A stretch of 64,000 nt of DNA from Glacieibacterium sp965200405 (lineage in GTDB: Bacteria > Pseudomonadota > Alphaproteobacteria > Sphingomonadales > Sphingomonadaceae), in contig NZ_OZ241356.1 in NCBI RefSeq assembly GCF_965200405.1, forward strand, positions 2,232,001 through 2,296,000, written 5' to 3'. The notes beneath the pieces are model-generated. The model worked only from the letters and a program-made list of their open reading frames with translations. It had not been told where the DNA came from and did not search any database. The position numbers and the translations under genes were made by a program. Below, piece after piece: positions 26,589 to 35,898 of this stretch; the first letter of the stretch is position 1; the number at the start of each line of letters is the position of its first letter.

Positions 26589-28346
26589 TCAGTCAGCGAA
26601 GGCGATATCATCGAGATGTAGCTCGGCGCACGGGGTCTTGCCCCAATCGTCTCGCTTGACGCGGCCTGCCAGGTAAAGCGGGCGCTTACCAGCCCCGGCC
26701 AGCGCCGCCCCCAGCGGCGCATCGGCGGAGCGGAAGGCCATGGCCTTGACCCGCGCGCCATCGGCTCCCGACAGGATGACACGGACGTGGCTCTCGCCGA
26801 CCACGTCGCACTTGACCACGGTCCAGGGACCGCTGGCGACGCGCGGATGCGGCCAGCCCTGGCCGTAGGGCCCAGCGCCGTCCAGCGCCTCCGCCAGGTC
26901 GATGCAGACGCCACGCGGGCTGACGGCGGCATCGAGCATCAATGCGGTCGCCACGGCTGCCCGGGTGACCTCGGCAGCGCAGCGCTGGTTCAGGAACTCG
27001 GTAAAGGCCGCGATCCCGCCCGGCGCGACGGTGACGCCGGCGGCCATGGCATGACCGCCACCTGCGACCAGCAGGCCATGCTCCTTGGCGGCCAATACGG
27101 CGCCGCCCAGATCAACTCCGGGGATCGAACGGCCCGAGCCCTTGGCGCTGCCGTCGGGTTGCAGGCTGAGGACGATCACCGGGCGGTGCAGGCGATCCTT
27201 AAGGCGGGACGCGACGATACCGATCACGCCGGGGTGCCAACCTTCGCCGGCAATTACCGCGACTGCTTCGTTGGCGGAACCGCGGGCCGTCTCGATTGCG
27301 GACTCGGTGACCTCCGCTTCGATCATCCGGCGTTCCTGGTTGAGGCGATCGAGTACCTGCGCCAGTTCGCGCGCCTCGACGGGATCGTTGCTGGTCAGCA
27401 GGCGGACGCCGAGGTCGGCGCGCCCGACCCGGCCGCCGGCGTTGATGCGCGGCCCCAGAGCAAAGCCCAGGTCTTGCGCTACCGCTGCCCGCTCGATTCC
27501 CGCCACTTCGATCAGTGCGTTGAGACCGACGTTGCGGCGTGAGGCCATGACCTTCAGCCCCTGCGAGACGAAGGCGCGGTTGAGGCCGGTCAGTGGCACC
27601 ACATCGGCGACGGTGCCGAGCGCGACGATGTCGAGCAGGTCGATCAGCTTGGGCTCGCGGCGGTCCTCGAACCAGCCTTGCGAGCGCAACAGGCGATTGA
27701 CCGCGACCGCGACCAGGAAGGCGACGCCGACCGCCGCGAGATGTCCGAAGGCGGCGCCCTCGGCCTCGTCGAGGCGGTTCGGATTGACCACAGCAACGGC
27801 CTGGGGAAGCTCGGTCGAGGCGCGGTGATGGTCGACGACGATGACGTCCAAGCCTGAGCCCTTGGCGGCCGACAGCGCCTCATAGCCTTGCGTGCCGCAG
27901 TCGACCGTGACGACCAGGCTGGCACCCGAGGCGGCTAGTGCCCGCATCGCGTCGGCGGAAGGTCCATAGCCCTCCAGCAGGCGATCGGGGATATAATAGG
28001 AGCAGACGCCGCCGAGGTCGCGGATCAGGCGGACGAGCAATGCCGCGCTGGTCGCGCCGTCGACGTCATAGTCGCCGAACACCACTACGGCTTCGCGCGT
28101 CCTGACCGCCTGCGCGATACGCGCCGCAGCGGTGTCCATGTCGCGGAAGATCGACGGGTCGGGCAGCCAGTCGCGAATCGTCGGCGCGCGCAAGCGGTCG
28201 AAGTCGCCGTGCACCGCGCCACGCGCCCGGAACAACTGGTGCAGCAGCGCATCGACGCCGTCCGCGGCTGGATCCGGCGAATGTCCCCCGCGCCACTGCC
28301 AGCGATTGCCGAGCAGCGAGGTGTGGACGTTGAAGACTGGAGTCAT
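26589..28346 (-). CDS. recJ: Single-stranded-DNA exonuclease RecJ
   Basis: RecJ degrades single-stranded DNA 5' to 3' in recombination, mismatch and excision repair. The 585-residue DHH-family protein shows GDYDVDG (91-97), TVDCG (148-152), DHH (172-174), a DHHA1 domain with GRINAGGRVGRAD and GGGHAMAAG, and a C-terminal OB-like domain. All metal-binding motifs are intact and length is usual. It converges with the PEPxxWA-CTERM gene and is followed upstream by glpX on the same strand (40-base gap). Confidence 0.95.
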   Translation of the reverse strand: MTPVFNVHTSLLGNRWQWRGGHSPDPAADGVDALLHQLFRARGAVHGDFDRLRAPTIRDWLPDPSIFRDMDTAAARIAQAVRTREAVVVFGDYDVDGATSAALLVRLIRDLGGVCSYYIPDRLLEGYGPSADAMRALAASGASLVVTVDCGTQGYEALSAAKGSGLDVIVVDHHRASTELPQAVAVVNPNRLDEAEGAAFGHLAAVGVAFLVAVAVNRLLRSQGWFEDRREPKLIDLLDIVALGTVADVVPLTGLNRAFVSQGLKVMASRRNVGLNALIEVAGIERAAVAQDLGFALGPRINAGGRVGRADLGVRLLTSNDPVEARELAQVLDRLNQERRMIEAEVTESAIETARGSANEAVAVIAGEGWHPGVIGIVASRLKDRLHRPVIVLSLQPDGSAKGSGRSIPGVDLGGAVLAAKEHGLLVAGGGHAMAAGVTVAPGGIAAFTEFLNQRCAAEVTRAAVATALMLDAAVSPRGVCIDLAEALDGAGPYGQGWPHPRVASGPWTVVKCDVVGESHVRVILSGADGARVKAMAFRSADAPLGAALAGAGKRPLYLAGRVKRDDWGKTPCAELHLDDIAFAD

Positions 28347-28386
28347 GGCTCCAGCCTAGACGCTTTCACCGGCCGATGGAATCGCT

Positions 28387-29406
28387 TCAGTCGGTCCGCT
28401 TGTTCGGCTCGCCGCGGCGGGTGCCGAGGACGCGGCGGACGGTACCCGACGAAGCGCGCATGACGACGCTTTCTGTGGTGATGGTGCCGTCGCGGCGGCG
28501 CTTGACGCCCTGCAGCAACGAGCCGTCGGTGACGCCGGTGGCGGCGAAGATCACGTCGCCCTGAGCCAGGTCTTCGAGCTTGTAGATGCGGTCGAGGTCG
28601 GTGATGCCCCAGCGACGGGCGCGGCCGCGCTCGTCCTCGTTGCGGAACACCAGCCGGCCCTGGAACTGGCCGCCGACGCAGCGCAGTGCCGCCGCTGCCA
28701 GCACGCCTTCGGGAGCGCCGCCGCTGCCGAGATAGATATCGATGCCGGTGTCGGGGTTGGTCGTCGCGATGACGCCGGCAACGTCGCCGTCGCCGATCAG
28801 CATGATGCCGCAGCCGAGCGACCGCAGTTCCTTGATCAGCGCTTCGTGGCGCGGCCGGTCGAGGACGCAGGCGACGATTTCGCCCGGCTCGACGCCCTTA
28901 GCCTTAGCCAGCGAAATGACGTTCTCGGTCACCGACTTGCCAAGGTCGATGACGTCGTCGGCATAGCCCGGCCCGATGGCGATCTTGTCCATATAGACGT
29001 CGGGGGCGTTGAGCAGCCCGCCTTCCTCGGCGATGGCGAGCACGGCCAGCGCGTTGGGTCCGGCCTTGGCGGCGATGGTGGTGCCCTCCAGCGGGTCGAG
29101 CGCGATGTCGATCTTGGGACCGGTGCCCTGGGCGCGGCCGACCTTTTCGCCGATGAACAGCATCGGGGCTTCGTCGCGCTCGCCTTCACCGATGACGATG
29201 GTGCCGTCGAAGTCGAGCTGGTTGAGGGCGTCGCGCATCGCCTCGACAGCGGCGAGGTCGGCGGCATGCTCGTCGCCGCGGCCGATCTGCTTGGACGCCG
29301 CGATAGCGGCATATTCGGTGACCCGCACCATCTCGAGGACCAGCACGCGGTCGAGAACGGCGGACGCAGGAGCGGTACCGGCAATCTTGGGAATGGTGGA
29401 CATCAT
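28387..29406 (-). CDS. glpX: Class II fructose-1,6-bisphosphatase
   Basis: GlpX removes the 1-phosphate from fructose-1,6-bisphosphate, the committed step of gluconeogenesis. The 339-residue protein carries GEGERDEAPMLFIGE, the metal-site DPLEGTT, DGDVAG and YLGSGGAPEGVLAAAAL, all diagnostic of the class II enzyme. ATG 29406 or the adjacent ATG 29403 can start it; GGAG is better spaced for the second. It follows hom (43-base gap) in the minus-strand order aminotransferase-hom-glpX-recJ, common in sphingomonads. Confidence 0.96.
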   Translation of the reverse strand: MMSTIPKIAGTAPASAVLDRVLVLEMVRVTEYAAIAASKQIGRGDEHAADLAAVEAMRDALNQLDFDGTIVIGEGERDEAPMLFIGEKVGRAQGTGPKIDIALDPLEGTTIAAKAGPNALAVLAIAEEGGLLNAPDVYMDKIAIGPGYADDVIDLGKSVTENVISLAKAKGVEPGEIVACVLDRPRHEALIKELRSLGCGIMLIGDGDVAGVIATTNPDTGIDIYLGSGGAPEGVLAAAALRCVGGQFQGRLVFRNEDERGRARRWGITDLDRIYKLEDLAQGDVIFAATGVTDGSLLQGVKRRRDGTITTESVVMRASSGTVRRVLGTRRGEPNKRTD

Positions 29407-29449
29407 GACTCCGCGGATGAACAGGTGTGGGGGACTAGGCGGGGTAACG

Positions 29450-30742
29450 CTAGAAGTCGAGGATGTGCATCATCATCGGCGTTCCGACGACGTTTGCGGA
29501 AGCAGCCATGCGGTCGAGCGCCGCCTGGACCTGCGCCTGCGTAGAGACGTGGGTGACCATGACGACGAAGACGCCGCCGTCGCTGCTCTGGCCGCGCTGG
29601 ATCAGACTCTCGATCGAGACACCGGCGTCGCGTAGCGCGGCAGTCAGCTCGGCCAGCACACCGGGACGGTCGGCAACGGTGAGTCGCAGGTAGAAGCGAC
29701 CGTGGTGCGCATCCTGGTCGGCCAGCGGCATCGGCGACAGGCGCGCGACCGGCATGGCAAAGGCCGGGCCGATCTCGCCGCGCGCCACGTCGATGAGGTC
29801 GGCGACGACGGCGCTCGCGGTCGGGCCCTCGCCGGCGCCGCGTCCCGAGAAGAACAGCCGCCCGACGAAATTGCCCTCCGCCACCACGGCGTTGAGCGAG
29901 CCGTCGACATGGGCCAGCGGATGGGCATGCGGGACGAGGCAGGGGTGGACGCGCTGGAACAGGCGGTCGCTTTCGGCGGTGGCAAGGCCGACCAGCTTGA
30001 TCCGGAAGCCAAGTGCCGCGGCATGCTCGATGTCAGCACTGTCGACGGCGCGGATGCCGGTGGTCGCGACCGCGCCGAAGTCGATGCGCGAGCCGAAAGC
30101 CAGCGACGCTAGGATCGAGAGCTTGTGCGCGGCATCGATGCCGTCGATGTCGAAGCTTGGATCGGCCTCGGCATAGCCCAGCCGCTGCGCGTCGCCGAGC
30201 ACCGCGTCGAAGCTCAGCCCCTCGTTCTCCATCCGCGTCAGGATGTAATTGCAGGTGCCGTTGAGGATGCCATAGACCCGGTCGAGCTGGTTAGCCGCAG
30301 CCCCTTCGCGCAGGCCCTTGATGACCGGGATGCCGCCGGCCACCGCCGCCTCGTACTTCAGCGCGGCGCTGCGCTGTTCCGCCAATTCCGCCAGTTCGAG
30401 GCCGTGGTGCGCCAGCATCGCCTTGTTGGCGGTGACGAACGCCTTGCCGCGATCCAGCGTCGAGCGCGCCAATGCCAGGGCCGGACCATCGGCGCCGCCG
30501 ATCAGCTCGACCACGACATCGACATCGTCGCGCGCCGCCAGTGCTCCGGCATCGTCGACCCAAGCGAAGCGGCCGAGGTCGATGCCGCGCTCGCGGTGCC
30601 GGTCGCGCGCGCTGACGGCACTGACCGTGATCGCCCGCCCGGCGCGCCGCTCGATCAGTTCGACATTGGTGTCGAGGATCTTGAAGACGCCGCCGCCGAC
30701 GGTGCCGAGCCCGGCAAGACCGATACGCAAGGGAGCCGCCAT
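29450..30742 (-). CDS. hom: Homoserine dehydrogenase
   Basis: NAD(P)-dependent reduction of aspartate semialdehyde to homoserine, leading to threonine and methionine. The 430-residue protein has the Rossmann motif GLAGLGTVGGGV (8-19), VTANKAMLA, GGIPVIKGLREG, the catalytic segment GILNGTCNYILTRM, and a C-terminal ACT domain (about 345-425, TVADRPGVLAELTAAL) for feedback control by an end-product amino acid. Its ATG overlaps the stop of the aminotransferase gene (TGATG at 30744-30740), so the two are translationally coupled. Length is normal. Confidence 0.96.
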   Translation of the reverse strand: MAAPLRIGLAGLGTVGGGVFKILDTNVELIERRAGRAITVSAVSARDRHRERGIDLGRFAWVDDAGALAARDDVDVVVELIGGADGPALALARSTLDRGKAFVTANKAMLAHHGLELAELAEQRSAALKYEAAVAGGIPVIKGLREGAAANQLDRVYGILNGTCNYILTRMENEGLSFDAVLGDAQRLGYAEADPSFDIDGIDAAHKLSILASLAFGSRIDFGAVATTGIRAVDSADIEHAAALGFRIKLVGLATAESDRLFQRVHPCLVPHAHPLAHVDGSLNAVVAEGNFVGRLFFSGRGAGEGPTASAVVADLIDVARGEIGPAFAMPVARLSPMPLADQDAHHGRFYLRLTVADRPGVLAELTAALRDAGVSIESLIQRGQSSDGGVFVVMVTHVSTQAQVQAALDRMAASANVVGTPMMMHILDF

Positions 30743-31947
30743 CAACCGACCTTCGCCGCCGTGTTGACGCCCATCGACTGCAGGTAGCGCTTCACGTTGC
30801 GCGCCGCCTGGCGAATGCGGTGCTCGTTCTCGACCAAGGCGATGCGGACGAAGCCTTCGCCTTCCTCGCCGAAGCCGGTACCGGGGGCTACGGCGACCTG
30901 GGCGTGGGTGAGCAACTGCTTGGAAAACTCCAGCGAGCCGAGGTGGCGCAGCGCCGGCGGGATCGGCGACCAGGCGAACATGCTGGCGCGCGGCACCGGC
31001 ACGTCCCAGCCGGCGCGGGCGAAGCTCTCGATCATCACGTCGCGGCGCCGTTTGTACAGCGCGCGATACTCGGCAATGCAGTCCTGCGGGCCGTTGATCG
31101 CCGCGACCGCTGCCGCCTGGATGGGGGTGAAGGCGCCGTAGTCGAGGTACGACTTGACCCGTGTCAGTGCCGCGATCAGCTTTTGATTGCCGACCGCGAA
31201 GCCGATCCGCCAGCCCGCCATCGAATAGGTCTTGGACATCGAGGTGAACTCGATCGCGACGTCCTTGGCGCCCGGGACCTGCAGGATCGACGGCGTCGGC
31301 TTGTCGTCGAAATAGATCTCGGCATAGGCGAGGTCGCTGATAACCCACAGCCCATGCTCCTTGGCGAAGGCGACGACCTGTTCGTAGAACGCCAGGTCGA
31401 CGGTCTCGGCGGTCGGGTTGGACGGATAGCCCATGACCAGCACCGTCGGGCGCGGCACGGTATAGCGCATCGCATGCTCGAGCTTCTCGAAAAAGTCGGG
31501 GCCGGGCGAGGCGGGGATCGAGCGGATCGTGCAGCCGGCGATGATGAAGCCGAACATGTGGATCGGGTAGCTCGGGTTCGGCGCGAGGATGACGTCGCCG
31601 GGCGCGGTGATCGCCTGCGCCAGATTGGCCAGGCCCTCCTTGGAGCCGAGCGTCACGACGACCTCGGTCTCGGGGTCGACCGCGACATTGAAGCGGCGGG
31701 CATAATAGGCAGCCTGCGCCTTGCGCAGGCCGGGAATGCCCTTGGAGGCCGAATAGCCGTGCGCGTCGGGCTTGGCCGCGACTTCCGCCAGCTTGGCGAT
31801 GACGTGCGCCGGCGGCGGCGAATCGGGGTTGCCCATGCCGAGATCGACGATGTCTTCGCCGCGGCTGCGTGCTGCGGCCTTCATCGCGTTGACTTCGGCG
31901 AAGACGTACGGCGGCAGGCGGCGGATGCGGTAGAATTCTTCGGTCAT
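30742..31947 (-). CDS. AlaC/LL-DAP-type aminotransferase
   Basis: A 401-residue class I/II PLP enzyme. Marks include DLGMGNPDSPPP, GSKEGLANLAQA, APNPSYPIHMFG, YPSNPTAE, SDLAYAEIYFD and the PLP lysine in SMSKTYSMAGWRIGF. It resembles AlaC (glutamate-pyruvate transaminase) and proteins annotated as LL-diaminopimelate aminotransferase. Coupling to hom suggests a role in aspartate-family or alanine synthesis, but the preferred amino acid cannot be read from the sequence. A stable hairpin sits in its leader (31962-31991). Confidence 0.85.
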   Translation of the reverse strand: MTEEFYRIRRLPPYVFAEVNAMKAAARSRGEDIVDLGMGNPDSPPPAHVIAKLAEVAAKPDAHGYSASKGIPGLRKAQAAYYARRFNVAVDPETEVVVTLGSKEGLANLAQAITAPGDVILAPNPSYPIHMFGFIIAGCTIRSIPASPGPDFFEKLEHAMRYTVPRPTVLVMGYPSNPTAETVDLAFYEQVVAFAKEHGLWVISDLAYAEIYFDDKPTPSILQVPGAKDVAIEFTSMSKTYSMAGWRIGFAVGNQKLIAALTRVKSYLDYGAFTPIQAAAVAAINGPQDCIAEYRALYKRRRDVMIESFARAGWDVPVPRASMFAWSPIPPALRHLGSLEFSKQLLTHAQVAVAPGTGFGEEGEGFVRIALVENEHRIRQAARNVKRYLQSMGVNTAAKVG

Positions 31948-31961
31948 CGCTCAGGCTCTCG

Positions 31962-31991
31962 GGACGCGGCCCCATGTCGCGGGCCGCGTCC
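31962..31991 (-). repeat. GC-rich hairpin in the aminotransferase leader
   Basis: GGACGCGGCCC (31962-31972) pairs perfectly over 11 bp with GGGCCGCGTCC (31981-31991), loop 8 bases. It ends 14 bases before the aminotransferase ATG and 43 bases after the stop of the upstream secreted-protein gene, so it may end that transcript or control the aminotransferase-hom operon. No T-run follows. Confidence 0.55.
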
Positions 31992-32033
31992 TCCCTGCCA
32001 TAGCGTCGGTGCGAACGCGAGAGCGTCCGGGCG

Positions 32034-32342
32034 TTATTGTGCCGGTGTCGTCACCGTCGTCTGGGTCGTTGTGGTCTTGACCACGGGATGGCGCGCGGCC
32101 CGGCGATGCGCTGAACGCGGCATGGCTGCCGGCGCACCGATCTTGTTGTTGCCGGCATCGCGTTTGTCGGCGGGGTAGTGATCGAGGGCGTATTTCTCGG
32201 TCGTCTTGCTCTGGTCGCAGCTGTCCTGGACCTTGGCGGTGCATTTCGGCAGGGCAGGGGGCGCGGCGGCGGGCGCCTCCTGGGCGAGTGCGGCAAACGG
32301 CAACAGCATCGCGGCGGCTGCACAAAGAACGAGTGTTTTCAT
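32034..32342 (-). CDS. Small secreted protein of unknown function
   Basis: A 102-residue protein with a clear signal peptide (about residues 1-20, MKTLVLCAAAAMLLPFAALA then QE), two Cys (in LPKCTAKV and DSCDQSK) that may form a disulfide, a basic middle and a Thr/Val/Gln tail. It is probably periplasmic. I recognise no family. It lies upstream of the aminotransferase on the same strand and diverges from phaC. Confidence 0.6.
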   Translation of the reverse strand: MKTLVLCAAAAMLLPFAALAQEAPAAAPPALPKCTAKVQDSCDQSKTTEKYALDHYPADKRDAGNNKIGAPAAMPRSAHRRAARHPVVKTTTTQTTVTTPAQ

Positions 32343-32468
32343 GAGCTAGGGCTCCTCCTCAAGGCCTGGCCGTCATTGCCCGGGCGCAATGACGCTAAAC
32401 CCGAAACCACCTTGCCGCCAAGTCCTTCGGCGCTATGAACCGCAACACATCGCGATTAAGCTGTGTCG

Positions 32469-34250
32469 ATGGACAAGACCACGCCCGAGAGTTCCGAAAC
32501 TGCGGCTTTGCCGGTCCTCGAGCAGTTTCAGCGATGGACCCATCTGGTCGGCCGCGGGCAGCAGACCATGCTGGAATTCATGACGCGCAATGCCGACAAG
32601 GGCGGCGCCGAGGGTCCTAACCCCGACCCGTTCAACCTGATGGAGACGTGGCAGCGCGTCGCCACCGCCGCCGCCGCCGATCCGGCCAAGCTCGTCGCCA
32701 TGCAGACGCAGTTCGTGACCGACAGCATCGCGCTGTGGCAGTCTTTCTTGGCCGGCAAGCCCGAGAGCCCGGTCGCCGAGGTCCGCGACAAGCGCTTCAA
32801 GGGCGAGGCCTGGCACGACGTCCCGGCCTTCGACCTGATGCGCCAGTCGTACCTGCTCGCCTCGCAGTATGTGCTGGAGGCGACCGCCGGTGTCGACGGC
32901 CTGAACCCGCACGACAAGGCGAAGGCGCTGTTTCACACCAAGCAGTTCGTCGATGCATTGAGCCCGTCGAATTATGCGCTGACCAACCCCGAGGTGCTAA
33001 AGGCGACGATCGAGTCGCGCGGCGAGAACCTCCTCAAGGGCCTGGACCATCTGCTCGACGACCTCAAGGCAGGTCGGATGCGGATGACCGACGAGACGGC
33101 GTTCGAGGTCGGCGTCAACGTCGCGATCACGCCCGGGAAGGTGGTGTTCGAGAACCGGCTGTTCCAGTTGATCCAATACACCCCGACGACCGGTGAAGTG
33201 TACGAGATCCCGCTGGTGATCTTCCCGCCGTGGATCAACAAATTCTACATTCTCGACCTGACGGCGGAGAAAAGCTTCATTCGCTGGTCGGTCGAGCAGG
33301 GCCTGACGGTGTTCGTCGTGTCGTGGAAAAACGCCGACGCCAGCCTGTCCGACGTGACGCTCGACACCTTCGTCGGCGAGGGGCAGATCCTGGCGATTGC
33401 CAAGGCGCTGGAGGCGACCGGCGCCCGATCGGTGCACACCATTGGATATTGCGTCGCGGGCACGACATTGGCGGCGACGCTGGCGTACATGACCGCCAAG
33501 AACATGGCCGACCGGGTGGCGACAGCAACGTTCTTTACTGCGCAGATCGACTTTTCGGATGCCGGCGACCTCGGCGTGTTTGTCGACGATGCGGCGCTGG
33601 AAGGCATCGCCAAGCTATCTGGGGAGAAGGGCTATCTCGACGGCCGTTACATGGCGTCGACCTTCAACATGCTGCGCTCCAACGATCTGATCTGGAACTA
33701 CGTCGTCAACAACTACATGCTGGGAAAGGACTATCTGCCCTTCGACCTGCTTTACTGGAATAGCGACGCGACCAATGTCCCGGCAGACTGGCACCAGAGC
33801 TATCTGAGGGACATGTACCGCGACAATTTGCTGGTCGTCCCCGGCGGGATCAGCGTCGCGGGGGTGCCTATCGACCTGTCGACGGTCAAGACGCCGAGCT
33901 ATGTCCAGGCCGGCAAGGAAGACCATATCGCACCGGCGCCCTCCGCCTATCGCATCACCCAGGCCTTCACCGGCCCGGTCCGCTTCGTACTTGCCGGGTC
34001 TGGGCACATCGCCGGCGTCGTCAACCCGCCCAGCGCCGGCAAATACCAACACTGGGTCAGTGACGACACGCCCCCCGCCTTCGAGGATTTCGTCGCCGGC
34101 GCCCGCGAGGTCAAGGGCAGCTGGTGGCCCGACTGGATGGCGTGGCTCGCCCCCCAGTCCGGCGCCAAGGTGCCGGCGCGCGTGCCGGGCGAGGGTGCAT
34201 TGAAGGCGATCGAGGACGCACCGGGGCGCTACGTCAAGGAACGCATCTAG
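32469..34250 (+). CDS. phaC: Class I poly(3-hydroxyalkanoate) synthase
   Basis: PhaC polymerises (R)-3-hydroxyacyl-CoA into polyhydroxyalkanoate on the granule surface. The 593-residue protein has the N-terminal class I region and an alpha/beta hydrolase catalytic domain with the nucleophile Cys328 in GYCVAGT, the Asp in AGKEDHIAP and the His in GSGHIAGVVNPP. The lipase-like box has Ala in place of the usual second Gly (GYCIGG elsewhere), a variant compatible with activity. ATG 32469 is used; GTG 32463 two codons earlier is possible. No phaA, phaB, phaR or phasin gene is nearby. Confidence 0.95.
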   Translation: MDKTTPESSETAALPVLEQFQRWTHLVGRGQQTMLEFMTRNADKGGAEGPNPDPFNLMETWQRVATAAAADPAKLVAMQTQFVTDSIALWQSFLAGKPESPVAEVRDKRFKGEAWHDVPAFDLMRQSYLLASQYVLEATAGVDGLNPHDKAKALFHTKQFVDALSPSNYALTNPEVLKATIESRGENLLKGLDHLLDDLKAGRMRMTDETAFEVGVNVAITPGKVVFENRLFQLIQYTPTTGEVYEIPLVIFPPWINKFYILDLTAEKSFIRWSVEQGLTVFVVSWKNADASLSDVTLDTFVGEGQILAIAKALEATGARSVHTIGYCVAGTTLAATLAYMTAKNMADRVATATFFTAQIDFSDAGDLGVFVDDAALEGIAKLSGEKGYLDGRYMASTFNMLRSNDLIWNYVVNNYMLGKDYLPFDLLYWNSDATNVPADWHQSYLRDMYRDNLLVVPGGISVAGVPIDLSTVKTPSYVQAGKEDHIAPAPSAYRITQAFTGPVRFVLAGSGHIAGVVNPPSAGKYQHWVSDDTPPAFEDFVAGAREVKGSWWPDWMAWLAPQSGAKVPARVPGEGALKAIEDAPGRYVKERI

Positions 34251-34348
34251 GCGCTGTTTTTGAAAGCGAACGGCCGCCCGGTCTATCTGCCCTTGGCGAG
34301 GATCGTCCCTGCGGTCGGCACTGAGGGTCCCAGCCCCGTTCCGGGTGC

Positions 34349-35077
34349 CTAGAAGACAAAGCCGATCGCTGCATAGAGATGATAGCCGGTCTGGTGATCG
34401 GCCCATGTCGGACCGGCGGATAGCAACAGCGATGCCGGTCCGCCCAGATGCACGATCGAGCCGAGACCAGCGCGTGTTTGTGACGTGGCGCCAAGCGTAT
34501 CCGCGCTTTGATACGTCAACTCCGCACCCAGCAGGATCTGGTCGGTCAGGTTCTGGGTTACCGCGATCGCGGCCTGCCAGACGTCCCGGTTGCCCGGGCC
34601 CGGGTTGATCAGATAGCCGCCACCGCCGAAGACGCTGGTGCCACCGCCAAAGTCCTTGCCGAGCCACAGCGGCAGGAGGAAGCGCGTTTTCTCGTCCGGA
34701 TTGTGGCTCGCCGTCGGCAGGATGGCGCGAGGGAAGACAGAGGCGGAAATGCCGCGCCCCTCGTCGTGGAAGAAGCGGTATTTGACCCCGAGCTCGACGT
34801 CGCCAGTGCCGCTCTGCCAGCCTCCGCCCCGCACATGAGAGAAGCCGAGCGGGAGCGTTGCGGTCAGCTGAACGTCCTTCACCGGACCATAGTTCAGATC
34901 GAGACCGGCATCTCCATCGAACGCCGATCGCTGTCCCTCGGCGGCACCGAACGCATAGATCTCCCAGTGACCGGTATCTGTCGGGATCGGATCGTCGGTG
35001 AGAAAGGGCGGCCCCGCCTGCAACGGCGCGGCCAAGGCTGCCATGCCGAAAACCAGCAGCCGGTGCGCGAGCTTCAC
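34349..35077 (-). CDS. Outer-membrane beta-barrel protein (MetA-pathway-like)
   Basis: A 242-residue protein from GTG 35077 with a signal peptide (about residues 1-21, ending PLQA), then a GPPFLTDDPIPTDTGHWE start and alternating amphipathic strands ending in the aromatic IGFVF typical of outer-membrane barrels. It resembles the small outer-membrane 'transporter' family related to meta-pathway phenol-degradation proteins (PF13557), whose substrates are mostly unknown. Its GTG overlaps the stop of the upstream membrane-protein gene by 4 bases (GTGA), so the two are translated together and may work together. It converges with phaC. Confidence 0.65.
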   Translation of the reverse strand: MKLAHRLLVFGMAALAAPLQAGPPFLTDDPIPTDTGHWEIYAFGAAEGQRSAFDGDAGLDLNYGPVKDVQLTATLPLGFSHVRGGGWQSGTGDVELGVKYRFFHDEGRGISASVFPRAILPTASHNPDEKTRFLLPLWLGKDFGGGTSVFGGGGYLINPGPGNRDVWQAAIAVTQNLTDQILLGAELTYQSADTLGATSQTRAGLGSIVHLGGPASLLLSAGPTWADHQTGYHLYAAIGFVF

Positions 35078-35898
35078 GTCGCCGCGTCCGCCTGCCCAGG
35101 ATGTCCACCGGGCCGTTGCGGCAAAATGGCGATCAGCAAGACGATGACGACGGCGAGCACGACCGAAGCGATCGGACGGCTCATCTCGAGCCCACCCTTG
35201 GCAACCGGCTTGTCCAGCCAGTCGCCGACCGTTGCGCCCAGCGGGCGGGTCAGGATGAAGGCTGCCCAGAACAGCATGACCCGAGATATCTTCGTGCCGA
35301 AATACAGGATCGCGAGCAGGGCAAGGGCCGCGCCGAACACCAACGCGCCGCCCGAATAGCCAAGGCCCCAACCGCCCTCGCTCACCGGGTCTGCGCTCCA
35401 GTCACCGAGCGCGGTGCCGAGCGTTTGCGAGAAGGTGATCGTCAGCCAGTAGAAGCTCTCCTCGCGCGGGCCAGAGACCGCGTTGACGTCGACGGTACCA
35501 ACGGTCCGCCACCAAATGAACAACGACAGCAGCACACAAGCGAGGAGCAGCAGGGAGCCGCCGGGATAGCCGATTCCAAGCGACCGGTCGGCGAAGTCAG
35601 CCAGGGTCGTGCCGCACGTCGTCGAGCCGACGATCGTCGCCCAGTACAACCACGGGTTCAGCTCGCGCGAACGAACCTGCGCCCAGACAAGCGCGATCAA
35701 GAGCACCCCGAAGATCGCGGTCCCGATCAGATAGCCGTTGGGCACCGGGTGAGCCGTGGTTTCCCCGAGCCAACTCATCGTGACGGTATCGCCGCCGGTC
35801 TCGCCGAGCGTCGTCGCCAGGATCTTGATGACCCAGAATCCCAGGGTGACAGCCGGAACCTTTGAAATCACGTCGGCCGGAAACTTCGCACTGCTCAT
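35074..35898 (-). CDS. COG4705-like membrane protein with four internal repeats
   Basis: A 274-residue inner-membrane protein with about eight hydrophobic segments arranged as four repeats. Each contains (F/Y)W then a T-x-x-(L/C)G-x-x-x-x-D pattern: FWVIKILATTLGETGGD (21-37), YWATIVGSTTCGTTLADF (85-102), YWLTITFSQTLGTALGDW (150-167) and FWAAFILTRPLGATVGDW (210-227). This fits the uncharacterised COG4705 membrane-anchored family. Conserved Thr/Gly/Asp inside membrane helices suggest an ion or small-molecule path, which is inference. ATG 35898 has GAGGAA upstream. It is coupled to the beta-barrel gene downstream. Confidence 0.7.
   Translation of the reverse strand: MSSAKFPADVISKVPAVTLGFWVIKILATTLGETGGDTVTMSWLGETTAHPVPNGYLIGTAIFGVLLIALVWAQVRSRELNPWLYWATIVGSTTCGTTLADFADRSLGIGYPGGSLLLLACVLLSLFIWWRTVGTVDVNAVSGPREESFYWLTITFSQTLGTALGDWSADPVSEGGWGLGYSGGALVFGAALALLAILYFGTKISRVMLFWAAFILTRPLGATVGDWLDKPVAKGGLEMSRPIASVVLAVVIVLLIAILPQRPGGHPGQADAAT

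Noticed and set aside
30743..31975. Extension of hom into a 841-codon fusion frame
   Set aside because: The extension is antisense-free but out of frame with the conserved aminotransferase on the same strand; hom starts at 30742 with MAAPLRIGLAGLG.
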